Below, in pieces: positions 35,081 to 43,979 of a stretch of DNA of 64,000 bases; the first letter of the stretch is position 1, and each line of letters begins with the position of its first letter. The DNA is from Ruminococcaceae bacterium UBA6416 (GTDB taxonomy: Bacteria; Bacillota; Clostridia; Oscillospirales; Acutalibacteraceae). A program made the position numbers and the translations under genes. Below the pieces are notes generated by a model. That model was not told where the DNA came from. It worked only from the letters and a program-made list of their open reading frames with translations, and did no database searches. The DNA is taken from the NCBI GenBank assembly GCA_002438505.1, contig DJPI01000042.1:58888-122887 (forward strand), read 5' to 3'.

Positions 35081-35103
35081 AAAAAAGTCCCGATTAAGGG
35101 ACT
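35081..35103 (-). terminator. Terminator of the DUF421 gene
   Basis: A 6-bp stem (AGTCCC/GGGACT) followed on the minus strand by TTTTTT, 24 nt after the DUF421 stop codon. Confidence 0.8.
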
Positions 35104-35126
35104 GGCAATTTTAAATGTGCAAATTT

Positions 35127-35834
35127 TCAAACTCCAAGACAGCTGTCGCTCTTTTTGTTGCTTTTCAAAAACACGGTGAGTGTTCCCTTGTTGTCGCAGC
35201 TTGCAAGAAGAATTTGACTCAGGTCAGTATGCTGCTGATTTTTCAGCTGATTGCGAAGCCACGTTCCATCCTTGCCAATCATAGAGAGGCTTTTTTCAAT
35301 CACCTTTCCGTCAATAATAACATTAGCAACAAGCTCATCCTGAGTAACGGAAATTTTCATATCTTTCGGCGTTGCAGGTCTGTCCTCCGATACCGGAAGA
35401 AAGCTGACTCTGCCATTTGGTTCCATTATTGCCGTGTCAATCTGCGTAATATCAAAATATCCGTTATTTCTGCATTTCATCAGAAATTCATTGACATCCA
35501 GGCGAGATTTTTTAAAGCCTTCATAATAAAGGCGTCCGTTTTTCATTAGAACGGTTGGATTGCCGACAATGATTTTTCGCATAGTTATTGATTTATCGGT
35601 AACCAAAGCAACAAGTATTGCAAAAACGCCGTAAACGGCCATTGCAACAAGTATCTCGCCGATTTCGTCCCTTTCACAGGTTGCAAGCTCCGCCGCAATG
35701 GATCCGATTGTTATCCCGTTGATATAATCAAAGAGACTGAGTTCAGAAAGCTGCCTGTATCCGATCAGCCGGGTTATTAAAAACAAAACAACCACAGATA
35801 AAATCGAAGTCAATATAACTTGAACATATGACAT
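35127..35834 (-). CDS. DUF421 membrane protein (YetF-like)
   Basis: A 235-residue YetF/YrbG-like protein with three N-terminal membrane helices (within about 1-80) and a C-terminal cytoplasmic domain. The family motif DYINGITIGSIAAELA is present, followed by NPTVLMKNGRLYYEG. Several paralogues are known in spore formers. Function uncertain. It is a single-gene unit with its own terminator, divergent from the plsY-like gene. Confidence 0.88.
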   Translation of the reverse strand: MSYVQVILTSILSVVVLFLITRLIGYRQLSELSLFDYINGITIGSIAAELATCERDEIGEILVAMAVYGVFAILVALVTDKSITMRKIIVGNPTVLMKNGRLYYEGFKKSRLDVNEFLMKCRNNGYFDITQIDTAIMEPNGRVSFLPVSEDRPATPKDMKISVTQDELVANVIIDGKVIEKSLSMIGKDGTWLRNQLKNQQHTDLSQILLASCDNKGTLTVFLKSNKKSDSCLGV

Positions 35835-35933
35835 AGAACTTCCTTCCTTTCGATTCTATTCATTTGCTCAATGAGACATTTTATTCACTGTATAATTTTT
35901 CACATTCACGGAAAAAATATATGCGGTGATACA

Positions 35934-36512
35934 ATGGAACGGTTTTTATGTATTTCAATCGGATATCTGTTTGGAAACTTTCAAAGTTCATATATCTTTG
36001 TCCGAATATTCAGAAATCAGGACATAAGAGATATCGGCTCAGGAAATCCGGGAACAATGAATACTCTTCTTAACGTCAATCAAACTTTAGGTGCGCTTGT
36101 TCTCTTCTGCGATATGCTCAAAACAATTATACCGTCAATAATTTGCACAATAGTATTTCCCGATGTTGAAAGCATTGATGCCGTTGCGCTTTGCTCGCTC
36201 GGTGTATTTCTCGGTCACTGCTTTCCGTTTTGGCTTTCTTTTAAAGGCGGAAAAGGGGTTGCTGTTGCCGTTGCTTTTGCGCTGACGATTGATCTTCGAG
36301 TTTTTCTTATTTCTGTAATTATTGCCGGAGTGTTCGGCTGCCTTCTTAAATCCGCGACCTATGGCTCATATACCTTTGCAATTATGCTTTTTGTCTGCGC
36401 CGTTGACTTTAACCACAGCCTGATTGTGATACTCTGTGCTCTCATTCAAAGCATCGGAATCGCGGTTCTTCATGTTAAGCAAAAGCCGATTCCAAAAAGC
36501 ATAAGAAACTGA
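35934..36512 (+). CDS. PlsY-like glycerol-3-phosphate acyltransferase, divergent
   Basis: A 192-residue integral membrane protein related to PlsY. The three PlsY motifs are recognisable: SGNPGTMN (motif 1), GHCFPFWLSFKGGKGVAVA (motif 2), and a short C-terminal motif. PlsY adds acyl groups from acyl-phosphate to glycerol 3-phosphate. Low similarity suggests a second, specialised copy. The ATG at 35934 is preferred over an upstream in-frame start lacking homology. Confidence 0.8.
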   Translation: MERFLCISIGYLFGNFQSSYIFVRIFRNQDIRDIGSGNPGTMNTLLNVNQTLGALVLFCDMLKTIIPSIICTIVFPDVESIDAVALCSLGVFLGHCFPFWLSFKGGKGVAVAVAFALTIDLRVFLISVIIAGVFGCLLKSATYGSYTFAIMLFVCAVDFNHSLIVILCALIQSIGIAVLHVKQKPIPKSIRN

Positions 36513-36546
36513 AAAAAGCCGCCCGTAAAAAACGGACAGCCTTTCA
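36513..36546 (-). terminator. Terminator of the GH13 glucosidase operon
   Basis: On the minus strand a 9-bp stem with two G-U pairs (GCTGTCCGT/ACGGGCGGC) is followed by TTTTTT. On the plus strand the same stem has two mismatches, so it mainly serves the minus-strand sugar operon. Confidence 0.7.
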
Positions 36547-36557
36547 AATTCAATGTT

Positions 36558-38234
36558 TTACTTTTTGAGCAGATATGTTCTTGTTTCATAAGGCTTGGTC
36601 ATGAAGCCATTATGAATAACAGGATTACTTTCATAGTTTGAAAGCACCAGCTCGGCTTTGCTCATATCAAAATCTTCCGGCGCGCGAAAAGCAATTTCTC
36701 CGTCTGAGAACGAGTTGATAACAAGCATTTTGTCGCCTTGATATTCTCTGACATAGGCAAAAATACGCGGACAGGTTTTAAGCATCCTGAACGAGCCAAA
36801 CTTAACAATATCGTTCTCTTTACGGAACTTAAGAAGCTTACGATAGTAATTGAGAATCGAATTTTCATCCGCTTCAGCCGCTTTTACATTAATCTGTTTA
36901 TAATTCGGATTGGTATAGAACCATGGCTTACCTGTTGTGAAGCCTGCATTCGGACTGTCATCCCACTGCATTGAGGTTCTCGCGTTGTCACGCGCTGCCC
37001 TGTGGCATACCTTGAGAAAATTCTTCTCTGAGAATCCGAGTGCCTTAAACATTTTGAAGTTATTGATTGTTGAAACATCTTTATATGTTTCAAGACTGTC
37101 GATTTCCTTTGCATTGGTCATTCCGATTTCCTGACCCATGTAAATGAACGGCGTTCCGCTTTGAAGGAAGCACATTGACGCAAGCATCTTTGCGCTTTCA
37201 ACACGGTATTTTTCGCTTCCGTAACGGCTGACAACTCGCGGCTGATCGTGGTTTTCAAGATAGAGTGCATTCCATCCGCCGCCCTTAGCCATCTTTTTCT
37301 GCCACTTTGCAAAAACATTTTTAAGGTGACCCGGTCTGAACGGAGTCAAAAGCCAGTTGGTAACAATGTTGTCTGCGCCCATATGCTGGAAGTGGAACAT
37401 CATATTGAGTTTCTGATCCTTGTTTTCCGCGATGAATTTCATTGCGGTCTTGGGAGTCATCATGGGCGCCTCGCCGACTGTCATGCAGTCATATTCATCA
37501 AGCACCTTTCTGAACTCGCCGAGATATTCCTGAAGATGCGGTCCGCTCTTGTAATGCTCAATACCTGTAGCAACAGGCAGCGGGAATCCGTTCGGCAGAC
37601 CTTCAGCTTTGGAGATAAATGTGATAACATCCTCTCTGAAGCCGTCAACGCCCATATCAAGCCAGAAGCGCATGATATCTTTTACTTCTTCACGAACCCT
37701 CGGGTTATCCATGTTGAGATCCGGCTGTTCCTTTGCAAAAACATGAAGATAATACTGTCCTCTTTCCTTGCAATACTCCCAAGCTTTTCCCTGGAAAGTT
37801 GAAAGCCAGTTATTGGGAGGCTTCTTGCCGTTTTTGCGGCCGTCACGCCAAATATAATAATCGCTGTATTCATTGTTGCGGCTCTTGCGGCTTTCAAGGA
37901 ACCACTTGTTCTGGTCGGAAGTGTGGTTAACAACAAGATCCATTATAACCTTAAGGCCGCGCTTATGAGCCTCATCAAGAACGGTTTTGAAGTCCTCAAG
38001 CGTTCCGTATTCGGGGTTGATGTTTTTGTAGTCGGCGATATCGTAGCCGTAATCCTTTTGCGGTGACGGATAAAGCGGTGAAAACCATATTGCGTCAACG
38101 CCGATGCTCTTGATGTAATCAAGCTTTGAAAGGATACCCTTGAGATCACCGATTCCGTCTCCGTCTGAGTCGCAGAATGAACGCGGCCAGATTTGATAAA
38201 CGGACATTTCCTTATACCACTGTGATTTTGCCAT
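36558..38234 (-). CDS. GH13 alpha-glucosidase / oligo-1,6-glucosidase
   Basis: A 558-residue cytoplasmic glycoside hydrolase family 13 enzyme. The active-site blocks are intact: DLVVNHTSD, GVDGFREDVI (nucleophile aspartate), TVGEAP (acid/base glutamate) and LENHDQPR. No signal peptide. It should hydrolyse imported alpha-glucosidic oligosaccharides, such as isomalto- or malto-oligosaccharides or sucrose-type sugars. It is the last gene of a three-gene operon with two sugar transporters. Confidence 0.93.
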   Translation of the reverse strand: MAKSQWYKEMSVYQIWPRSFCDSDGDGIGDLKGILSKLDYIKSIGVDAIWFSPLYPSPQKDYGYDIADYKNINPEYGTLEDFKTVLDEAHKRGLKVIMDLVVNHTSDQNKWFLESRKSRNNEYSDYYIWRDGRKNGKKPPNNWLSTFQGKAWEYCKERGQYYLHVFAKEQPDLNMDNPRVREEVKDIMRFWLDMGVDGFREDVITFISKAEGLPNGFPLPVATGIEHYKSGPHLQEYLGEFRKVLDEYDCMTVGEAPMMTPKTAMKFIAENKDQKLNMMFHFQHMGADNIVTNWLLTPFRPGHLKNVFAKWQKKMAKGGGWNALYLENHDQPRVVSRYGSEKYRVESAKMLASMCFLQSGTPFIYMGQEIGMTNAKEIDSLETYKDVSTINNFKMFKALGFSEKNFLKVCHRAARDNARTSMQWDDSPNAGFTTGKPWFYTNPNYKQINVKAAEADENSILNYYRKLLKFRKENDIVKFGSFRMLKTCPRIFAYVREYQGDKMLVINSFSDGEIAFRAPEDFDMSKAELVLSNYESNPVIHNGFMTKPYETRTYLLKK

Positions 38235-38270
38235 AAAGCATTTCTCCTTTTAAAACAGCAAGTTGATAGA

Positions 38271-39770
38271 TTATTTTGTTTTTGCGGCTTTTCTCTCTTC
38301 AATTTCTGCAACCATTTCTCTCTGCTTTTTTTCGGTAATCTTATAGAAGAACATGGGAATAATTGTTCCGACCATGCTGATTGCGCCGGCAAGAATGAGA
38401 ATGTTCCAAAGAAGGGATTCGCCCTCCGGAGAGATTGCCGGGGTAGCCTTCGGATTAATGCCGGCCCAGCTGTATGAAAATACGCCAATGAAGGCACCGA
38501 TAGCCATACCGATTTTGTTGATGAGAGTCTGCATTGCAAAGCAAATACCCTCGGCTCTTTCACCTGTTTTCCATTCAAGATAGTCAACGGTGTCACCGAT
38601 CATTGCATATGTAATGATGTTGTTGACACCCTGGGGAATGCCGAGAAGCACAAGGCCGACTGCGCAGAAAACAAGCTTCCATGGTGCATCGTAACCAACA
38701 AAGTACATTGCAAACATTACAACTGCGCCGAGAATATGAACATAGATATATGACCACTTTTTTGTGAATTTCTTGCTCATCCAAGGAACAAGAACGGAAG
38801 CAACAAGTCCGCCGGGAACAACAAGCATTGTTATCAAGCTGAATAGGCCTTCGTTTTTAAGAACGTACTTTGCAAAATAAAGACCGCCGGTATAAGCATA
38901 AACCATTCTTGCGCCACCGAAAATGCCCGAAAGAACAATGAGAAGAAGCTGCTTGTTCTTGAAAAGAAGCTTGATGTTGTGGCAGAATGATGGCGGCTCT
39001 TCGGTTGATGTGAAGCGCTCCTTTGTGTTCTTGAAACCATAGAAGAACATCGGAATTGCAATAACAACCAAAACAGTGGCACAAATGAAATATGTCCATT
39101 TGAGGGTATCGGCGTTTTGCTGGATGTACTGTGAAAGGACTTCGCCGTTTTCGTCCCTGTATTTTGCTGTAACGGCGTTTGTGATAATCGGAACAAAGAC
39201 TGTAACAATACCTGCGCCGAGCGTGCAGACAAGGCGGGCAACGGTAAGAATCTTTCCTCTGACTTCGGTGTCATTGGTCAGACAGGTTGAAAGTCCCCAA
39301 TACGGAACGTCAGCAACGGTGTAAACCATTGACCAGATTACATATACGATTGAAATAATGACAAAAGTTGCTTTTGACTCAGACTTGAAGAACGGGCAGA
39401 AGCAGACGATTGTTGAAATTGCAATCGGAATTGCCATCCACTTAAGGTAAGGCCGGCACTTACCCCATTTTGTTCTTGTTTTGTCAACAATACTGCCCAT
39501 TATAGGGTCGTTAAAAGCGTCATATATTCTTGTGAAAAGCATAAGGAAAGCAACAGCCATGGCACCGTCAACGGTTTTCCAAAGTGTACCCTTGGGTACC
39601 GCGCCGAAAAGGAGCGCATCGGTCATAAATATGGTGAGATATGAACCGATAATCGTGCAGATAAAGTTCTGACCGAATCCGGCAACGCTGTATGCGATGG
39701 CCTCTTTCGGCTGAACACCCCTTCCGGGTGTTGTTCCGAAAAGCTTGTGTAAAAATTTGCTGTTGTTCAT
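38271..39770 (-). CDS. GPH-type MFS sugar transporter
   Basis: A 499-residue glycoside-pentoside-hexuronide (GPH) family transporter with about 12 membrane helices. It opens with KEAIAYSVAGFGQNFI, and the loop motif TGERAEGICFAMQTL is typical of GPH carriers. It is co-transcribed with the GH13 enzyme and the larger 862-residue transporter, suggesting import of alpha-glucosides by cation symport; substrates are inferred. Confidence 0.9.
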   Translation of the reverse strand: MNNSKFLHKLFGTTPGRGVQPKEAIAYSVAGFGQNFICTIIGSYLTIFMTDALLFGAVPKGTLWKTVDGAMAVAFLMLFTRIYDAFNDPIMGSIVDKTRTKWGKCRPYLKWMAIPIAISTIVCFCPFFKSESKATFVIISIVYVIWSMVYTVADVPYWGLSTCLTNDTEVRGKILTVARLVCTLGAGIVTVFVPIITNAVTAKYRDENGEVLSQYIQQNADTLKWTYFICATVLVVIAIPMFFYGFKNTKERFTSTEEPPSFCHNIKLLFKNKQLLLIVLSGIFGGARMVYAYTGGLYFAKYVLKNEGLFSLITMLVVPGGLVASVLVPWMSKKFTKKWSYIYVHILGAVVMFAMYFVGYDAPWKLVFCAVGLVLLGIPQGVNNIITYAMIGDTVDYLEWKTGERAEGICFAMQTLINKIGMAIGAFIGVFSYSWAGINPKATPAISPEGESLLWNILILAGAISMVGTIIPMFFYKITEKKQREMVAEIEERKAAKTK

Positions 39771-39790
39771 GATATCCTCCTAATGACAAT

Positions 39791-42379
39791 TTACTTTTTC
39801 TTTGTCAATGTTTCCTGTTTTGAGTCTTGTTTGGTCTCCTTTTTTGAAGCTTTCTTCTCCTGCTTTTTCAGAAGCTTTTCGGCAACAAGTTTTTCTTCGT
39901 ATTTCCTCTTTTCCGCCTCCTTGCGAAGATTTTCTTCTTCTTTGAGTTTCACTTCTTCTTCGGCTCTGAGCTTTGCGGCTTCATAGCCCTCAAGTATTTC
40001 ATCAAAGCGTCCGTAGTTTTCACGCTGAGAAATAAGCTTTTTCGCCTCAAGATATGGCTTCACGGCACGGTTATAATAGGCGTGCTTATCCATTTCGGCT
40101 TTTGAAAGCTTTTCGGCCTCTTTGCGCTTTATCTTTTCCTCTTTAATCTGATTGTCAAGATTATTGAGCTCTTCTTTTGAAAGAGTATGGTTCTTTTTGC
40201 CGTTGTGCTTTGCAAAATAAAGCTCCTTCAGCCTTTCATCACAAGCATCCTCCGCATTAAAGTAGCCTTCAAGAACCGCAAAATTCGGAGCAATGAGCTC
40301 TTGCTTTCTGTCAAAAAACTTGTGATAGGCTGAATATGCACTTTTTTTGCTTCTTGCAATACCGAGCATAAACTCGCGATATTCCTTCTCTTCCTTACTC
40401 TTTTTTGGAAGAGCTTTTGCCGCTTTAATCTCTTGCTTGACATTGTTGCGGTCATAGCCAGCAACGGCCTTCTCGCCTTGAGATAATATTTCATCACAAT
40501 AAGAGGCCATCCTCGTGTATATCCCAGTGGAAAATTTATCAATTTCACTGCAGACAAATTTTGAAATTTCAATTTCGTTGTTTTGCGCAAGAGCATCCCT
40601 ATACTTTTTCTTAGCTTCCTTGCGCTGTTCCCTATCTTTAATTGATTTATAATCTTTTTTTGAAACAACTGCCGACTCAAGCTCACAAAGCTCACGCGCT
40701 TTACGGATTATGTCAATCGATTCAACAAGGTCTGCATCTTTGATTGAACCGTTCGTGAAGTCTTCAAACATTGCGCGGATTTTAAGAACGCGAACAACAC
40801 TTTTTTGCTGATTCTCAGAAAAATCATACCAAAAATACGGTATAACATTCATGAGCGCGCCGATTGCCGAAAAGATTATCAGGATATGAACAAGGTTCAT
40901 GAGAATGTTGGTATCATAAAGAGCCGAGTTCGGATTGATATAGCTGTTTTGGCCTTCCATCATCTGCTCTGCAAGGATCGTTGCAATGGTTTTTCCTCCG
41001 GGAAGAACACGGTTGAGAACCTCGGGATTGCTTGTGACCTTTTGAGCCATTGACTCCGTAAGTCCTTCCTTTTCATAAATTATCGGAAGAACGGAAGAAG
41101 TAATAAGGGTAATTATCATTCCTATCGTTCCAACCGCGGAAAACATACCGTCAATTCTTTCGCCCGTTTTATATTGCTGATAGTCCCTGATATCCGCCTG
41201 AATTGCCGGATTAAGAATCAATGAAAATGAGCTCATAAATGAATTAAGGAACATCAACATCAAGACATACCAAATTGTCTTTTTGTCAAGTTGCGCCGTT
41301 GCCGGAAGAAGGAGTAAAATAAAGAGAATGTTGAAAAGGTTTGTCACAACCAAAAGTCTTTTCTTGCCCCACTTGCGAATAAGGAACGGTGCAAGCAACA
41401 TGCTCCACAACGAAGCGTTACCATAAATAGCCGTGATCAAACCATACTGGGTTCCATTACAGCTTCCGCCGTAATTATAAAGCCAATACATGATGTTTGA
41501 ATACGCAAGCTCAAGAAAGCCAACCCAGGTCGCAAGCGAGATTATCCAAAAATACTTGTTATGCATAACCGCTCTGAGGGCGTCAACAAAGCGAATTTGA
41601 ACAACATGAGTACGCGCCTGAACAATTTTTTCTTCCGTATATTTATAGACAATAATGCACAGAAGAATCCCAATAACAGACAAAATCGGGTAAAGAAGAC
41701 GATAAACACGTATATCGCTTTGAAGCGTGTGAAAAACCTTATCCGCAATGAGCGGAGTTATGAGGTTAATGATGGTTGGAGCAAGAGAGTAAACAACGCT
41801 CTTAATTGAGGCTACGTCAGCCCTTTCCTGTGAATTCGGCGAGAGAACATGAACGAGGTTCTCATAAGCATCATAAAAGAAATTATAAAAGAAGAACAGA
41901 AGAAGGTTAAAAAACAAAATTGTTGCACAGCGTGCAATATATGCAGTGCTCTTTCCAAACAGCATTTCCCCGGCGGGAAAAATCTTGTCATATATGTTGT
42001 ATGGAAACCAAACCATAATAATACTCAGCAATGCCGTTGGAACTGCCATTGTTAAAATATATGGTCTGTATTTTCCGGCTTTGTTTCTTGTGTTGTCAAT
42101 TATATTGGCTCTGATACCTGTAAGCGGAATGTTGGCAAGAACACAGATGACATACATTATGTACATATCGGTAGGTCCAACGCCCAAAGTACTCGTTAAA
42201 AGAGTATTAGTGGTTGCAAACATACACGCTGTTCCGAGCGCAATAATGCAATACGCACCAATGCCGCCTCCGGAATAGGCGGCAATTTCTTTAAATGTCA
42301 TATAACGCTTCGGCATTGGGTCATTCCAATACAACGAAACGTCACGAATCAGACCTTTAACTTTCTGTTTAACTTCCAT
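39791..42379 (-). CDS. GPH-type MFS transporter with long charged C-terminal tail
   Basis: An 862-residue protein in which residues about 25-530 are a GPH/MFS transporter with about 12 helices (family region KTGERIDGMFSAVGTIG) and residues about 540-862 are a soluble, highly charged Lys/Glu-rich helical extension with long predicted coiled coils. The tail ends in a Lys/Ala/Glu-rich stretch. Such a tail is not part of the standard GPH fold (about 450-500 residues) and could be a cytoplasmic scaffold or regulatory domain. First gene of the operon; promoter at 42431-42460. Confidence 0.88.
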   Translation of the reverse strand: MEVKQKVKGLIRDVSLYWNDPMPKRYMTFKEIAAYSGGGIGAYCIIALGTACMFATTNTLLTSTLGVGPTDMYIMYVICVLANIPLTGIRANIIDNTRNKAGKYRPYILTMAVPTALLSIIMVWFPYNIYDKIFPAGEMLFGKSTAYIARCATILFFNLLLFFFYNFFYDAYENLVHVLSPNSQERADVASIKSVVYSLAPTIINLITPLIADKVFHTLQSDIRVYRLLYPILSVIGILLCIIVYKYTEEKIVQARTHVVQIRFVDALRAVMHNKYFWIISLATWVGFLELAYSNIMYWLYNYGGSCNGTQYGLITAIYGNASLWSMLLAPFLIRKWGKKRLLVVTNLFNILFILLLLPATAQLDKKTIWYVLMLMFLNSFMSSFSLILNPAIQADIRDYQQYKTGERIDGMFSAVGTIGMIITLITSSVLPIIYEKEGLTESMAQKVTSNPEVLNRVLPGGKTIATILAEQMMEGQNSYINPNSALYDTNILMNLVHILIIFSAIGALMNVIPYFWYDFSENQQKSVVRVLKIRAMFEDFTNGSIKDADLVESIDIIRKARELCELESAVVSKKDYKSIKDREQRKEAKKKYRDALAQNNEIEISKFVCSEIDKFSTGIYTRMASYCDEILSQGEKAVAGYDRNNVKQEIKAAKALPKKSKEEKEYREFMLGIARSKKSAYSAYHKFFDRKQELIAPNFAVLEGYFNAEDACDERLKELYFAKHNGKKNHTLSKEELNNLDNQIKEEKIKRKEAEKLSKAEMDKHAYYNRAVKPYLEAKKLISQRENYGRFDEILEGYEAAKLRAEEEVKLKEEENLRKEAEKRKYEEKLVAEKLLKKQEKKASKKETKQDSKQETLTKKK

Positions 42380-42430
42380 TAAATCCCTCCGAAAGATTTA
42401 TAAGGAGAGCCGCAGCTCACCATAACAGTA

Positions 42431-42460
42431 ATAATACCACAACTTATATCAAAATTTCAA
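42431..42460 (-). promoter_or_regulatory. Promoter of the GPH/GH13 operon
   Basis: On the minus strand, -35 TTGAAA (42455-42460) and -10 TATTAT (42431-42436) are spaced 18 nt. A GAGC(TGCG)GCTC inverted repeat at 42404-42415, downstream of the -10, could be a repressor operator. Confidence 0.65.
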
Positions 42461-42716
42461 CAAAATACGCATTATTTTCAATAATATTTTTGTTTATATT
42501 CCGAAAATAATATACATTATATATAGGCTGCAAAATTTAGTTAGCATTATGTCTCATATTAGCAGTACATATAATTGTGAAATTGGCCATTTTGAATTTA
42601 AAAGCCCCTGATATATAACTTGTTTATAACACCTTGAGCAACTGTGATAAAATTAATATTTTGGCCATACAATTTACATTGTTTTGTCCATTTTTTTCAA
42701 ATTTTGCGCTTTTCTC
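42461..42716. other. AT-rich intergenic region between sugar operon and pilus operon
   Basis: The part of the 457-nt gap not taken by promoters is very AT-rich (runs such as AATATATAC and TTATATATAG). No open frame with homology, tRNA or convincing riboswitch is seen. It holds the divergent control regions of both operons. Confidence 0.6.
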
Positions 42717-42744
42717 TTGCAAATTCGAAAAAATATGATATAAT
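42717..42744 (+). promoter_or_regulatory. Sigma-A promoter of the pilus operon
   Basis: -35 TTGCAA (42717-42722) and -10 TATAAT (42739-42744) with a 16-nt spacer, 92 nt upstream of the first gene of the cluster. Confidence 0.75.
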
Positions 42745-42836
42745 ACCATACGAAGCTGCTATGTCATCAGTTGGATTAGTGCAATTTTCAGGATTTGAGC
42801 GCAGCCGAAAACCAAAGGGAAGGTGCAATAGACCGG

Positions 42837-43313
42837 ATGAACGAAAAAGACCTCAAAAAACTCAGCCGACTTGAGCTGATTGATATAATATATGAACTTC
42901 AAAAGCGCCTCATTGAATCGGAAAAAGAAGCGGCTGCATTGAAAGACAGGCTTAAAGACCGTGAGCTGCGCATCTCATCATCGGGATCGATTGCGGAAGC
43001 CGCAATCAAGCTCAACGGCGTTTTTGAATCCGCCCAAGCTGCCGCCGACCAATATCTTCAGTCGGTCTGTATGACAAATTCCGATATCAAAGAGAAAATT
43101 GAAGCAGCGGAAAAATATAAAAACGACCTTATTGAGGCGGCGAAGAACAAGGCCATTGAGCTGCTCACGGCGGCCGAAATCAAGTCTCAAAAAATTATCA
43201 ACGATGCTGAAAAAACAGCAATGAAAAAATATAAGGATTTTGAAAAAAAGGCAACCGAATTTATCGGCCTTCATGACGAACTTAAAACGCTGCTAAAAGG
43301 GATAGATTCTTGA
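42837..43313 (+). CDS. Coiled-coil protein at the head of the pilus operon
   Basis: A 158-residue, almost fully helical protein with long heptad-like stretches (KKLSRLELIDIIYELQKRL and EAAKNKAIELLTAAEIKSQK). There is no signal peptide or membrane helix. The composition resembles DivIVA- or ATP-synthase-b-like coiled coils, but no family is certain. The ATG at 42837 is used; an upstream in-frame start lacks a good Shine-Dalgarno. Its stop overlaps the signal peptidase start (TGATG), so it is probably translated with the pilus genes. Confidence 0.75.
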   Translation: MNEKDLKKLSRLELIDIIYELQKRLIESEKEAAALKDRLKDRELRISSSGSIAEAAIKLNGVFESAQAAADQYLQSVCMTNSDIKEKIEAAEKYKNDLIEAAKNKAIELLTAAEIKSQKIINDAEKTAMKKYKDFEKKATEFIGLHDELKTLLKGIDS

Positions 43314-43903
43314 TGCATAACAACAGTCATTCTCCAATCGAGCTTCCGACTCTTCAACAAATTGAAACAGAGCGCAAGAGGCTTCAATATAAAAGGAAAT
43401 ATAAAAGGACACTGACAAGCACAATAGCGGTTTTGCTTGTTGTTGCGGCGCTTGCAATTCTTGTTGCAACACTCTGGATGCCGGTTTTAAGAATTTACGG
43501 TTCATCAATGGTTCCAACTCTTGAGGACGGTCAGATTGTTATCACGGTTAAGAGCACAGACTTTAAGGCCGGAGATATCGTTGCCTTTTACCACGGAAAC
43601 AAACTGCTTATTAAAAGATATGTTGCAGGCCCGTCCGATTGGTTCAATATTGATAAAGACGGAAACCTTTATATTAACAATGTTCTCCTTGATGAACCGT
43701 ATATTACGGATAAAGCATTAGGTGAAACCAACATTAAACTCCCCTATCAGGTTCCGGACAAAAAGTTCTTTATGATCGGTGACAACCGCAGTGTTTCAAT
43801 CGATTCACGCAACACGGCGGTCGGCTGCATTGACGAGGGTCAGATTGTTGGGAAGGTTGTTTTCAGAATCTGGCCATTCAAAAATTTTGGTCCGGTTAAT
43901 TAA
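43313..43903 (+). CDS. Signal peptidase I, pilus-locus copy
   Basis: A 196-residue type I signal peptidase. A single N-terminal membrane helix (about 36-57) precedes the catalytic serine in GSSMVPTL, the general-base lysine in LLIKRYVAG and the family motif GDNRSVSIDSR. Pilus islands often encode a dedicated SipA-type peptidase needed for pilin maturation, sometimes lacking catalytic residues; here both Ser and Lys are present, so it should be active. The ATG at 43313 overlaps the upstream stop; a TTG one codon earlier is unlikely. Confidence 0.88.
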   Translation: MHNNSHSPIELPTLQQIETERKRLQYKRKYKRTLTSTIAVLLVVAALAILVATLWMPVLRIYGSSMVPTLEDGQIVITVKSTDFKAGDIVAFYHGNKLLIKRYVAGPSDWFNIDKDGNLYINNVLLDEPYITDKALGETNIKLPYQVPDKKFFMIGDNRSVSIDSRNTAVGCIDEGQIVGKVVFRIWPFKNFGPVN

Positions 43904-43979
43904 TTCTTTTAACCATTAAAATATAAATTAAGAATATAAATTAAATTATACATTTTCCACAGGTTAGGAGGTGACGATT

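Noticed and set aside
35875..35900. Plus-strand promoter for the plsY-like gene
   Set aside because: A TATAAT at about 35891 is present, but no -35 box lies at a suitable spacing.
37943..38596. 217-codon minus-strand open frame
   Set aside because: Out-of-frame shadow spanning the GH13 and GPH genes, with no similarity to any family.
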